Shown: positions 30,323 through 39,195 of the stretch, piece after piece
Layout: the number at the start of each line of letters is the position of its first letter
Position numbering within the stretch: position 1 is the first letter of the stretch
From: Accumulibacter appositus
GTDB taxonomy: Bacteria > Pseudomonadota > Gammaproteobacteria > Burkholderiales > Rhodocyclaceae
DNA: 64,000 bases
Direction: 5' to 3' (one strand)
Assembly: GCF_035440685.1 (NCBI RefSeq)
Contig: NZ_DAORMW010000005.1
Made by a program: the position numbers and the translations under genes
Notes under the pieces: model-generated
Database searches by the model: none
What the model was told of the DNA's origin: nothing
What the model saw: only the letters and a program-made list of their open reading frames with translations

Positions 30323-31403
30323 CAGCCACAAGCAACTGATCCAGATCGCGCTCGTTGCGCTGCTGCTGATCGGCTGTGTTGCTGTGCTGCTGCCGTTCAC
30401 CGGCACCCTGCTCTTCGCCATCGTCATCTGCCTGACCACCCTGCCGATTCGCAACCGCCTGCTGACGCTCTGCGGTGGGCGCAGCAGTCTGGCAGCGCTG
30501 CTGCTGTCGCTGCTCCTGCTACTTCTGTTGGTCGTGCCGATGGCCCTGCTCTCGGGCTCACTCGCCGACGCCGTCCAGATCGGCATACGGCAAGTGAAGC
30601 CGCTGCTGGAAAGCGGCCTCCCCGGTGATCCGCCAGCCTGGCTTGCCAGCCTGCCGGTCATCGGTCCGGATGCCGCCGGCTACTGGCACGATCTGGCCGA
30701 CAGCCGCGAGGAAATGAACAATCTCCTACGCCAGATTTTCGACCCAACGCGCAAGTTCGCGCTGGCCGCGGTGGCGCTGTTTGCGCAAGGACTGTTGCAG
30801 CTGGTACTGGTGATTTTCTTTGTCTTTTTCATTTTCCGCGATGCGCACCTGTACGCCGACGCCCTGCTCACTGGCAGCCGCATGCTCGCCGGCGACCTCG
30901 GCGAACGGATGCTGATCCTGGCCGAGGGAACGGTCACCGGCGTCATGGCCGGGATCGTCGGGACCGCTGCTGCACAGTCGATCGTGGCCATGATCGGCTT
31001 TCTCATCGCCGGCGTTCCCGGCGTCATCCTGCTGACCATCGCCACTTTTTTCTTCTCGATGGTGCCCGTTGTTGGTGCGACGCTGATCTGGGTGGGGGCG
31101 GCGATCTGGCTGTACAACGGCGATCAGGTCGGCTGGGCGCTGTTCATGGTGCTGTGGGGAATGTTCGCCATCAGCAGCGTCGACAACTTCCTGAAACCGA
31201 TTCTGATTTCACGCAGTTCGAGCCTGCCGCTGCTGCTGATTGTCGTCGGCGTTTTTGGCGGCGTGCTGGTCTTCGGCTTCATCGGCCTCTTCCTCGGGCC
31301 CACCCTGCTGGCCCTAGGGCAGGTGCTGATCCGTGAGTGGCTGGCGCACGCGGGCGGTGAGTCGCTCGCCGCAGCGGCGGCGGAAACCGAGAAGCAGCCA
31401 TGA
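30315..31403 (+). CDS. AI-2E family (PerM-like) transporter
   Basis: The 362-aa inner-membrane protein has about seven or eight helices and the family pattern: an N-terminal hydrophobic pair, a large soluble loop (about residues 85-155), FFVFFIFRDAHLYADAL, GVPGVILLTIATFFFSMVPVVGATLIWVGAAIWL, and a final GGVLVFGFIGLFLGPTLLALG. Substrates in the family vary (autoinducer-2, sodium/protons). Its stop overlaps the ruvB start by 4 nt, placing it inside the ruv operon. Confidence 0.88.
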   Translation: MNPSHKQLIQIALVALLLIGCVAVLLPFTGTLLFAIVICLTTLPIRNRLLTLCGGRSSLAALLLSLLLLLLLVVPMALLSGSLADAVQIGIRQVKPLLESGLPGDPPAWLASLPVIGPDAAGYWHDLADSREEMNNLLRQIFDPTRKFALAAVALFAQGLLQLVLVIFFVFFIFRDAHLYADALLTGSRMLAGDLGERMLILAEGTVTGVMAGIVGTAAAQSIVAMIGFLIAGVPGVILLTIATFFFSMVPVVGATLIWVGAAIWLYNGDQVGWALFMVLWGMFAISSVDNFLKPILISRSSSLPLLLIVVGVFGGVLVFGFIGLFLGPTLLALGQVLIREWLAHAGGESLAAAAAETEKQP

Positions 31404-32464
31404 TCGAAAGCGAGGATCTCGGCGCATCAGCCGTCGAGCGGCTTATTTCTGGCGAGGCGAAATCGACCCAGGAAGAAGCCATCGAGCGCGCGCTGCGACC
31501 ACGGCGACTGGCCGACTACGTTGGCCAAGCGAAAATCCGCGAACAGCTGTCGATCTTCATCGAAGCTGCCAGACGGCGCAGCGACACGCTCGATCACGTC
31601 CTGCTGTTCGGACCACCCGGGCTTGGCAAGACGACGCTGGCGCACATCATTGCCGCCGAGATGGGCGTCAACCTGCGCTCGACCTCGGGCCCGGTACTCG
31701 AACGGGCCGGCGATCTGGCGGCCATCCTGACCAACCTCGAACCCCATGACGTGCTGTTCATCGACGAAATCCACCGCCTGTCGCCGGTGGTCGAAGAGAT
31801 CCTCTATCCGGCGCTGGAAGACTTCCAGATCGACATCATGATCGGCGAGGGTCCGGCAGCGCGCTCGGTCAAGCTCGATCTACCGCCATTCACGCTGGTT
31901 GGTGCGACCACCCGCGCCGGCATGCTCACCAATCCGCTGCGCGACCGCTTCGGAATCGTCTCCCGGCTGGAGTTCTACACCGCGGAGGAACTGACGCAGA
32001 TCGTCACCCGCTCGTCGCAGTTGCTCAAGGTGCCTGCCGATGCGGGCGGCGCCCTGGAGATCGCCCGCCGCTCGCGCGGCACGCCGCGGGTCGCCAACCG
32101 CTTGCTGCGGCGCGTACGCGACTTCGCCGAAGTCAAGGCTTCCGGCCGGATCACCAGCGAGGTCGCCGACGCGGCGCTGCTGATGCTCGACGTCGACCAT
32201 GGCGGCCTCGACATCATGGACCGCAAGCTGCTGTCGGCGGTGATCGACAAATTCGGCGGCGGTCCGGTCGGCGTCGACAACCTCGCGGCAGCCATTGGCG
32301 AAGCACGCGATACCATCGAGGATGTGCTCGAACCCTACCTGATCCAGCAAGGCTTCCTGCAGCGCACGCCGCGCGGCCGGATGGCGACGGCGGCCGTTTA
32401 CCGGCACCTGGGTCTGCAGCACCTGCTCGGCGACGCGCAGGTCGAACTCTGGCGAAACGCCTGA
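31400..32464 (+). CDS. ruvB: Holliday junction branch-migration ATPase RuvB
   Basis: The 354-aa AAA+ motor pumps DNA through the RuvA-bound junction. LRPRRLADYVGQAKIREQL leads in, Walker A is LFGPPGLGKTTLA, Walker B VLFIDEIHRL, sensor 1 LVGATTRAGML, and the C-terminal winged helix ends LIQQGFLQRTPRGRMAT. The N-terminus (about 15 residues) is slightly extended. It is coupled to the permease gene upstream. Confidence 0.97.
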   Translation: MIESEDLGASAVERLISGEAKSTQEEAIERALRPRRLADYVGQAKIREQLSIFIEAARRRSDTLDHVLLFGPPGLGKTTLAHIIAAEMGVNLRSTSGPVLERAGDLAAILTNLEPHDVLFIDEIHRLSPVVEEILYPALEDFQIDIMIGEGPAARSVKLDLPPFTLVGATTRAGMLTNPLRDRFGIVSRLEFYTAEELTQIVTRSSQLLKVPADAGGALEIARRSRGTPRVANRLLRRVRDFAEVKASGRITSEVADAALLMLDVDHGGLDIMDRKLLSAVIDKFGGGPVGVDNLAAAIGEARDTIEDVLEPYLIQQGFLQRTPRGRMATAAVYRHLGLQHLLGDAQVELWRNA

Positions 32465-32540
32465 ACGACGGCCTTACCGGGCGCCGTCACAAAAGCTTAC
32501 TTTCTGCGCGAAGAAAGCTGCATTACAATCTGATCCTACA

Positions 32541-32984
32541 ATGAAATCCTCGCCCAAGCCCAGTGCTTTTTCGATTCCCGTTCGTATCTATTACGAAGAC
32601 ACCGACGCTGGCGGGGTGGTCTATTACGCCAACTATTTCAAGTTCCTCGAACGCTGCCGCAGCGAGTGGCTGCGCGCGATCGGTCATCGGCAGGTGGACC
32701 TGCTGCGCGACCCGGGGATTGCCTTCGTCGTGCGCAGCGTGCAGGCCGATTTCCTGAAGCCGGCGCGGCTCGACGAGCAGCTGCTGGTCGATCTCGAAGT
32801 AGAAAAGATCAGCCGCGCGCAGATATTTTTTCGCCAGTCCATCCGGCGCAGCGACGAACAAGTCGCGGGCGGCGCGGTGGTATTGCTCCGCGCCACGGTG
32901 CACCTCGTTTGTGTGAACGCGGCGCAGATGAAGCCGACTTCGATTCCCGCATGTTTGCGGTCCCAACTGGAAGCACTGCAATGA
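32541..32984 (+). CDS. ybgC: Tol-Pal-associated acyl-CoA thioesterase
   Basis: The 147-aa hotdog-fold enzyme hydrolyses acyl-CoA thioesters. The active-site motif RIYYEDTDAGGVVYYANYFKFLERCRSEWL, with the catalytic Asp, is clear. It opens the tol-pal cluster and overlaps the tolQ start by 4 nt. Length is slightly above the usual 130-140 because of a short N-terminal extension. Confidence 0.93.
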   Translation: MKSSPKPSAFSIPVRIYYEDTDAGGVVYYANYFKFLERCRSEWLRAIGHRQVDLLRDPGIAFVVRSVQADFLKPARLDEQLLVDLEVEKISRAQIFFRQSIRRSDEQVAGGAVVLLRATVHLVCVNAAQMKPTSIPACLRSQLEALQ

Positions 32985-33658
32985 ACGTCTCGCAAGACCT
33001 ATCGATCCTGCACCTGATCCTCAATGCCAGCGCCGTCGTGCAGGCGGTCATGCTGCTGCTGGCCGGCGTTTCGTTCATGTCCTGGTACTACATCTTCCGC
33101 AAATGGTTCACGGTCAAAGCGGCGCGATCGCAGACCGAGCGCTTCGAGCGCGACTTCTGGAGCGGCGGCGATCTCAACAGCCTCTACCAGAGCGCCATCA
33201 ACGACCGCCACAGCACCGGCAGCATGGAGCGCATCTTCGAAGCCGGTTTTCGCGAGTTCACCAAACTGCGCAGCCAGAAGCATCTCGACGCCAAGGACGT
33301 CATCGACGGCTCGCGCCGTGCCATGCGCGCCACCTATCAGCGCGAGATGGACAGCATCGACTCGCATCTTGCCTTTCTCGCGTCGGTCGGCTCGGTGAGT
33401 CCCTACGTCGGCCTCTTCGGAACCGTCTGGGGCATCATGCATTCCTTTCGGGGCCTGGCCAACGTCGGCCAGGCGACGCTCTCGGCGGTTGCCCCGGGGA
33501 TTGCCGAAGCGCTGGTGGCCACCGCCATCGGCCTCTTCGCGGCAATTCCGGCGGTGGTCGCCTACAACCGCTTCGCACACGAGATCGATCGCCTCTCGTC
33601 GCGCTTCGAGTCGTTCATGGAGGAATTCTCGAACATCCTGCAACGGCAAGTGAGGTAA
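32981..33658 (+). CDS. tolQ: Tol-Pal proton-channel protein TolQ
   Basis: The 225-aa inner-membrane protein has three helices. The first is near residues 12-40; the second and third lie in ASVGSVSPYVGLFGTVWGIMHSF and GIAEALVATAIGLFAAIPAVVAYN. With TolR it uses the proton gradient to energise TolA during outer-membrane constriction. It is coupled to ybgC by ATGA overlap and tolR follows within 4 bp. Confidence 0.96.
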   Translation: MNVSQDLSILHLILNASAVVQAVMLLLAGVSFMSWYYIFRKWFTVKAARSQTERFERDFWSGGDLNSLYQSAINDRHSTGSMERIFEAGFREFTKLRSQKHLDAKDVIDGSRRAMRATYQREMDSIDSHLAFLASVGSVSPYVGLFGTVWGIMHSFRGLANVGQATLSAVAPGIAEALVATAIGLFAAIPAVVAYNRFAHEIDRLSSRFESFMEEFSNILQRQVR

Positions 33659-33662
33659 GGCC

Positions 33663-34067
<405 letters not shown>

Positions 34068-34077
34068 GTTCGGGCCC

Positions 34078-35121
34078 GTGAATTCTGTCGACCTGCAAAC
34101 GCCTCCGCTCGCAGCCGAACCGGCCAAATGGCCCTCGCTGGCGCTGGCCGCGCTCGTCCATGTGCTGCTCATCGGCGCCTTGTTCTTCGGCGTGCAATGG
34201 AAAAGCAAGGCTCCGAAGTCGGTCGAAGTCGAAGTCTGGCGCAGCGCCCCCGCACCAGCCCTGCCTATCAAGGCCGCCCCGGCACCTGAGGTCCGACCGG
34301 AACCCAAGCCGGAGCCTAAGCCCGAGGTGAAGCCGGAAGCAAGGCCGGTACCGCCGGCACCTCCCCCACCGCCTGCAAAGCCGAAGCCGGTGCCCAAACC
34401 CGAAGCGAAGCCCGCACCGCCACCCAAGCCCGAACTCAAGCCGGACATTGCCCTGAAAGACGAGAAGAAACCCAAGGAAGCTCCGAAGAAGGAAGAAACC
34501 AAGGAGCCGCCGAAGAAGGAAGCGCCGAAACCGAAGGAAGAAGCGAAGACGAAAGAGCCACCCAAGAAGGAAGAGCCACCCAAGAAGGAAGAGCCACCCA
34601 AGAAGGAAGCGCCCAAGCCCAAGGAAACACCCAAAGAGCCCAAGCCGCAACCGGAACGTCGCCCAGACTTTAAAGAAGAGCTGGCCCGCGAAAAAGCGCA
34701 GCTGGAAAAGCAACAAGCGGCGCAGGAAGCGAAGCAGAAGGCGGCCGAGAAAGCCGCTAGCGACCAGCGCGCCCGCGCCGAGGCCCTGGACCGTCAGCGA
34801 AAGCAGTTGCAGGCGGAGGAGGCAGCTGCCGAGCGCGCGCGCGGCCTCGCCGAGTACGTCGACAAGGTACGCAGCAAGATTCGTGGCAACATTGCTCTGC
34901 CACCCGGCATCGTGGGTAACCCGGAAGCGGTGTTCGAGGTCACCCAACTGCCAAGCGGCGACGTCCTCGACGTCAAGATCCGCCGTTCGAGCGGCAATGC
35001 CGCGCTCGACGCCGCCGTCGAGCGCGCGATCCGCAGGTCGTCGCCTCTACCCAAGCCCGCCCATCCGGAACTCTTTAACCGGGTGCTGAACATCCCCTAC
35101 CAGCCACGCGATGAGAATTAG
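34078..35121 (+). CDS. tolA: Tol-Pal energy-transducing protein TolA
   Basis: The 347-aa protein has a membrane anchor (ALAALVHVLLIGALFFGVQW, about residues 21-40). A long periplasmic Pro/Lys/Glu-rich linker includes three identical KKEEPP-type units, followed by an Ala/Lys/Gln-rich helical stretch. The C-terminal TonB-like domain reads YVDKVRSKIRGNIALPPG, VFEVTQLPSGDVLDVKIR and AALDAAVERAIRRSSPLP, and reaches TolB and Pal. A GTG start at 34078 lies 10 bp after tolR. The opposite strand also reads open here because of the biased composition. Confidence 0.93.
   Translation: MNSVDLQTPPLAAEPAKWPSLALAALVHVLLIGALFFGVQWKSKAPKSVEVEVWRSAPAPALPIKAAPAPEVRPEPKPEPKPEVKPEARPVPPAPPPPPAKPKPVPKPEAKPAPPPKPELKPDIALKDEKKPKEAPKKEETKEPPKKEAPKPKEEAKTKEPPKKEEPPKKEEPPKKEAPKPKETPKEPKPQPERRPDFKEELAREKAQLEKQQAAQEAKQKAAEKAASDQRARAEALDRQRKQLQAEEAAAERARGLAEYVDKVRSKIRGNIALPPGIVGNPEAVFEVTQLPSGDVLDVKIRRSSGNAALDAAVERAIRRSSPLPKPAHPELFNRVLNIPYQPRDEN
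34555..34608 (+). repeat. Perfect 18-bp tandem repeat (three units) in the tolA linker
   Basis: GAGCCACCCAAGAAGGAA occurs three times back to back, encoding EPPKKE three times. Identity at every base suggests recent slippage; copy-number change would alter TolA linker length in frame. Confidence 0.8.
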
Positions 35122-35239
35122 GGGGCAGGGGAAGCGCCGTCGGCCAGCGCCGATGGGCAGATTGAGAAGGCTGCCGGGAGCGATTTGCGCTGGCCTGTTC
35201 TGAACTCCAGCAGCTTGTGCTTGACACCATCAATTTTTG

Positions 35240-35275
35240 TTACAAATGCCAAGAAAGCAAAGGCGATATAATCGC
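35240..35275 (+). promoter_or_regulatory. Candidate promoter upstream of tolB
   Basis: A perfect TATAAT at 35267-35272 sits inside GGCGATATAATCGCGC, 26 bp before the tolB start. A TTGACA further upstream (35221-35226) is too distant to be its -35. It would give tolB-pal-cpoB their own transcript. Confidence 0.35.
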
Positions 35276-35297
35276 GCATTCTGTATTGGACCACGCC

Positions 35298-36590
35298 ATG
35301 TCAAGAATACTCTCCCAGCTCCGTCGTAGCGGCCTGCTTGCCGTCTGTGCATGGGCATTGCTGCAAGCGTCGGCACATGCCCAATTGACCATCGAGATTA
35401 CGGGCGCCGGCGCCAATCGCATTCCCGTGGCGATTGCGGAATTTGGCGGAGATCCGGCGGCTTCCGGGGTTTTGACTTCGGTAATCCGTGGCGACTTGGA
35501 GCGTAGCGGCCTGTTCAAGATGATCGACACCAGCGGCGTCGCTATCACCGAGACCACCCCGCCCAATTTTGAAGACTGGAAAAGCCGCGGGGCCGACGCT
35601 CTCGCCGCCGGCAGCCTCGGCAGCAGTGCCGATGGACGCCAGGAGGCGCGCTTCCGGCTTTACGACGTCGCCCGGGAAACGGTCCTCGGCGGCTCGGCGT
35701 TCGTGACCTCGAAAGCGATGCTGCGCGCTGCCGGGCACCGTATCGCCGACGTGATCTACGAAAAACTGACCGGCGAGCCCGGGGTATTCTCGACACGAAT
35801 TGCCTATGTTGTACGGGTCAATGCCGCGCGCTACGAGTTGCACATCGCCGACGCCGACGGACAGAACTCGCAAGTCGCGCTGATCTCGAAAGAGCCGATC
35901 ATTTCGCCGTCCTGGTCGCCTGATGGCGACCGTCTCGCCTACGTTTCTTTCGAAAACAAGAAACCGGTGGTGTATGTGCACTCGCTGGCGTCGGGCAAGC
36001 GCGTCGTGGTGGCCAATTTCAAGGGCTCCAACTCGGCACCGGCATGGTCACCCGACGGCCGCCGCTTGGCAGTCGTGCTCAGCAAGGAGGGTGGTTCGCA
36101 AATCTTCCTCGTCAATGCCGACGGCGCCGGCGCACAGCGCCTGACGAGCAGTAGCGCGATCAATACCGAACCGAATTTTTCTCCGGACGGACAGTTTGTT
36201 TATTTCACCTCGGACCGTGGCGGCAGCCCCCAGATCTATCGGGTGGGAATCGATGGTGGCGACGTGCAGAGGATAAGCTTCGAAGGTAGCTACAATGTCA
36301 CGCCCCGTATTTCGCCAGACGGCAAGTCGATGGCCTTCGTCAGCCGGCGTGATGGCGGTTTTCGTTTGAGCGTAATGGACCTGGCAAGCAGACAGGTGCA
36401 GGTCCTGACCGACTCGTACAAGGACGAATCGCCGAGTTTTGCCCCGAACGGCCGAATGATTCTGATCGCCACCGAAGCCGGTGGTCGAGGAGTGCTCTCG
36501 GCAGTCTCTACCGATGGCCGAATCAAACAACGTCTGTCCATTTCGGCGGGCGATGTTCGTGAGCCGGCCTGGGGCCCCTTCAACAAATAA
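35298..36590 (+). CDS. tolB: Tol-Pal periplasmic beta-propeller TolB
   Basis: The 430-aa protein has a signal peptide (LLAVCAWALLQASAHA, mature start QLTIEITG). An N-terminal domain is followed by a six-bladed propeller with repeated SPSWSPDGDRLAYVSFE, APAWSPDGRRLAVVLS and PNFSPDGQFVYFTSDR blades. It docks between TolA and Pal. ATG 35298 fits the signal peptide; an in-frame upstream start would have a poor leader. Confidence 0.96.
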   Translation: MSRILSQLRRSGLLAVCAWALLQASAHAQLTIEITGAGANRIPVAIAEFGGDPAASGVLTSVIRGDLERSGLFKMIDTSGVAITETTPPNFEDWKSRGADALAAGSLGSSADGRQEARFRLYDVARETVLGGSAFVTSKAMLRAAGHRIADVIYEKLTGEPGVFSTRIAYVVRVNAARYELHIADADGQNSQVALISKEPIISPSWSPDGDRLAYVSFENKKPVVYVHSLASGKRVVVANFKGSNSAPAWSPDGRRLAVVLSKEGGSQIFLVNADGAGAQRLTSSSAINTEPNFSPDGQFVYFTSDRGGSPQIYRVGIDGGDVQRISFEGSYNVTPRISPDGKSMAFVSRRDGGFRLSVMDLASRQVQVLTDSYKDESPSFAPNGRMILIATEAGGRGVLSAVSTDGRIKQRLSISAGDVREPAWGPFNK

Positions 36591-36629
36591 TTAGCCGCTT
36601 TAACTACCCATTTTGCAGGAGATAGATTC

Positions 36630-37154
36630 ATGAAACAACTCGTCATCCCGGCTGCTCTTGCACTTCTGCTAGCGGCCTGCAGCTCGACACCCGACGCCGA
36701 CAAGGCCGGCGCCGGTGCGCCGGTCGAGTCACGCGGACCGGGAGTGGCCACAGTTACAACGGGCGGCGTCGATAGCCAGCGCTTGCCGCCCGAGCTTACC
36801 GATCCGAACAACATCCTCTCCAAGCGGAGCGTCTACTTCGATTATGACAACTACGAAGTGAAGCCCGAATACCGGGATCTGGTCGCATCGCACGCCAAGT
36901 TCCTTACCCAGAATCGGCAGTTCAGGATGCTCATCCAGGGCAACACCGACCAGCGCGGTAGCCGTGAATACAACCTCGCGCTCGGTCAGAAGCGTGCCGA
37001 CGCGGTTAAGCGCATGCTGGCCCTGCTTGGCGCTCAGGAAGAACAGCTCGAGGCAGTCAGCCTTGGCGAGGAAAAGCCAAAGAATGATGGCCAGAACGAG
37101 ACTGCCTGGGCAGAGAATCGTCGCGCCGACATGCTCTATAACGGTGAGTTCTAG
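36630..37154 (+). CDS. pal: Peptidoglycan-associated lipoprotein Pal
   Basis: The 174-aa outer-membrane lipoprotein has a lipobox (ALLLAAC, Cys about 16). Its OmpA-like peptidoglycan-binding domain reads SVYFDYDNYEVKPEYRDLV, IQGNTDQRGSREYNLALGQKRADAVK and ENRRADMLY. It anchors the Tol system to the cell wall. CAGGAGATAG provides the ribosome-binding site. cpoB follows immediately. Confidence 0.96.
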   Translation: MKQLVIPAALALLLAACSSTPDADKAGAGAPVESRGPGVATVTTGGVDSQRLPPELTDPNNILSKRSVYFDYDNYEVKPEYRDLVASHAKFLTQNRQFRMLIQGNTDQRGSREYNLALGQKRADAVKRMLALLGAQEEQLEAVSLGEEKPKNDGQNETAWAENRRADMLYNGEF

Positions 37155-37155
37155 G

Positions 37156-37968
37156 ATGCCGGGAACCACTAGCGGTCGCTGGCCGGCCAAATCACGCGTT
37201 GTTTTGATCGCCATGTTGCTCGCCGCGCTCGGCGCGCAGCAGGCACATGCCGGTCTTTTTGACGACGAGGAGGCGAGGCGGCAGGTCAGCGACCTGCAGC
37301 AGAAGGCGAATGAACGCCTGGATACCGTCGCCAGAGGGCAAATGGAGCTGGCCAATCAAATTCAGGCGCTCCGCGACGAGAACGCCCGCCTGCGCGGACA
37401 GGTCGAGACGCTCAGCTACGAGCTTGATGCCGACAAGAAGCGGGGAAAGGACTTATATATCGACCTCGACGCTCGCCTTCGCAAACTTGAGACACCGGCA
37501 GCAAGCACGGCAACGGCTACCACCGCTGGACAGCCAACAAGACCGGCCGACACCAGCACCGCAGCCAGCGAAGCCCCCCGTAGAGCCACCAGCGACCCGG
37601 CCAGCGAAGCGCGCGAGTACGAGGCAGCCCTCAATCTGTTTCGCGCCAACAAGCTAAAGGAAGCCGCGGCGGCATTCGACGCCTTTGCCAAGACACATCC
37701 GGATAGCACGCTGACCCCGAACGCTTACTACTGGCTCGGCAACGCCCATTACGCCATGCGTGATTGCCGTCGGGCACTCGAAGCACAGCGCGTCGTCGGC
37801 AACAAATGGCCGACACACGCCAAGGCTGCCGATGCGCTGCTCAACGTGGCCACCTGCCAGCAGGAACTCGGCGACAACCAGAGTGCCCGGAATACCCTGG
37901 AAGCGCTGCTCGCCAAGTATCCGGACAGTTCGGCGGCGAAAGCGGCCAAGCAACGCCTGAGAAAGTAG
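37156..37968 (+). CDS. cpoB: Cell-division coordinator CpoB (YbgF)
   Basis: The 270-aa periplasmic protein has a signal sequence (VVLIAMLLAALGAQQAHA). An N-terminal trimerising coiled coil (VSDLQQKANERLDTV, NQIQALRDENARLRGQ) is followed by an Ala/Thr/Pro linker and C-terminal TPR repeats (YEAALNLFRANKLKEAAAAF, AYYWLGNAHYAMRD, ALLNVATCQQELGD). In E. coli it links peptidoglycan synthesis to Tol. ATG 37156 is one base after the pal stop. Confidence 0.92.
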   Translation: MPGTTSGRWPAKSRVVLIAMLLAALGAQQAHAGLFDDEEARRQVSDLQQKANERLDTVARGQMELANQIQALRDENARLRGQVETLSYELDADKKRGKDLYIDLDARLRKLETPAASTATATTAGQPTRPADTSTAASEAPRRATSDPASEAREYEAALNLFRANKLKEAAAAFDAFAKTHPDSTLTPNAYYWLGNAHYAMRDCRRALEAQRVVGNKWPTHAKAADALLNVATCQQELGDNQSARNTLEALLAKYPDSSAAKAAKQRLRK

Positions 37969-37972
37969 GCGG

Positions 37973-38638
37973 GTGGAGTCGACGGGCAAGACGCCGGCGC
38001 TGAAGGTCAGCGAGATTTTTCTGTCCCTGCAAGGGGAGAGTTCGCGGGTCGGCCTCCCGACCGTCTTTGTCCGCCTGACCGGCTGCCCCCTGCGTTGCGT
38101 GTGGTGCGACACGGCCTACGCCTTTGCCGGCGGCCAGACCATGTCGTTACCCGCGATCCTCGCCGAAGTCACCGTCGCCGCTCGCGATGTCGGCCGGGTC
38201 TGCGTGACCGGCGGCGAGCCGCTCGCCCAAGCAGCGTGCCTGCCGCTGCTCAGCGCCCTCTGTGACGCCGGCCACAGCGTTTCTCTGGAAACCTCGGGCG
38301 CACTCGATATCGGCCAGGTCGACGCGCGCGTCGCGCGCGTCGTCGACATCAAGGCCCCCGGCTCCGGCGAAAGCGATCGCAATCGTTGGCAGAACCTGGC
38401 CCTGCTGACTGCCAATGACGAGCTAAAATTCGTCCTCAAGGACCGCTCCGACTACGAATGGGCGCGCCGGCTGATCGAGGAACGGCAGCTTGCGGCCCTC
38501 TGCCCACTGCTTTTTTCGCCGGTGGACGACGACTTGCCGGCGGCAACACTCGCCGACTGGCTGGTCGCCGACCGCCTGCCAGTGCGCTTCCAGTTGCAGC
38601 TGCACAAGATTCTTTGGGGTAAGCTGCGGGGCAGATAA
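37973..38638 (+). CDS. queE: 7-carboxy-7-deazaguanine synthase
   Basis: The 221-aa radical-SAM enzyme makes the deazaguanine ring for queuosine. It begins KVSEIFLSLQGESSRVGLPTVFVRL. The cluster motif GCPLRCVWCDTAYAF gives CxxxCxxC, and VCVTGGEPLAQ is the SAM-binding GGE motif. The start is GTG at 37973, 4 bp after cpoB. queC, the next enzyme of the pathway, lies about 2.7 kb downstream at 41359. Confidence 0.94.
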   Translation: MESTGKTPALKVSEIFLSLQGESSRVGLPTVFVRLTGCPLRCVWCDTAYAFAGGQTMSLPAILAEVTVAARDVGRVCVTGGEPLAQAACLPLLSALCDAGHSVSLETSGALDIGQVDARVARVVDIKAPGSGESDRNRWQNLALLTANDELKFVLKDRSDYEWARRLIEERQLAALCPLLFSPVDDDLPAATLADWLVADRLPVRFQLQLHKILWGKLRGR

Positions 38639-38657
38639 GCCTTGTGAGCAATCGGCC

Positions 38658-39020
38658 ATGACCGAACAGCGACGTCACTATTCCCGGATTTCCTTCACTT
38701 CAGCCGCCCAGTTGCTGCTCGCTGAGCAGCCTTGCGAAGTTCTCGTCGTCGACCTATCCCTGCGTGGTGCGCTGATCCAGCTGCCGACGCAGGCCGAGCC
38801 TGGGCTTGGGGCAACCGCTGAACTTCGCGTCCACCTCGACGCGGCGGGAACGGAGCTTCGCATGCAGACCACCGTCGCACACCGCGAAGGTCGCCGGGCA
38901 GGCCTCGCCTGCCAGAGCATCGATGTCGACAGCGTCACCCACTTGCGGCGCCTCGTCGAACTGAACGCCGGCGACCCGGATCTACTGCAGCGCGAGCTTT
39001 CGGCCCTGCTCTGCCCGTAG
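38658..39020 (+). CDS. PilZ-domain protein
   Basis: The 120-aa product is a single PilZ domain: QRRHYSRI (RxxxR) at the N-terminus and DLSLRGALIQL (D/NxSxxG) about 25 residues later, the two motifs that bind cyclic di-GMP. It may act on motility or pilus function. It follows queE by 19 bp and could be co-transcribed. Confidence 0.85.
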   Translation: MTEQRRHYSRISFTSAAQLLLAEQPCEVLVVDLSLRGALIQLPTQAEPGLGATAELRVHLDAAGTELRMQTTVAHREGRRAGLACQSIDVDSVTHLRRLVELNAGDPDLLQRELSALLCP

Positions 39021-39195
39021 TCCACCACCGTCGCGCGCGACGCCTGTCCGGGCAACCCTGTCGTTCGGACGCCCCTCCTTGACTTTCGCCAGCCGCTCCC
39101 TATCCTTGATAGTGCAGTGCAACATTTCGCTCGCGCTCGCTATCAGGACTCGAGGAGCGGGTCGGAGTACGCTCAAGAACAATGGGAGGAGAATC

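Noticed and set aside
34555..34608. Tandem repeats as a possible CRISPR array
   Set aside because: Units are contiguous, in frame and without spacers; I see no CRISPR repeat-spacer array anywhere in the window.
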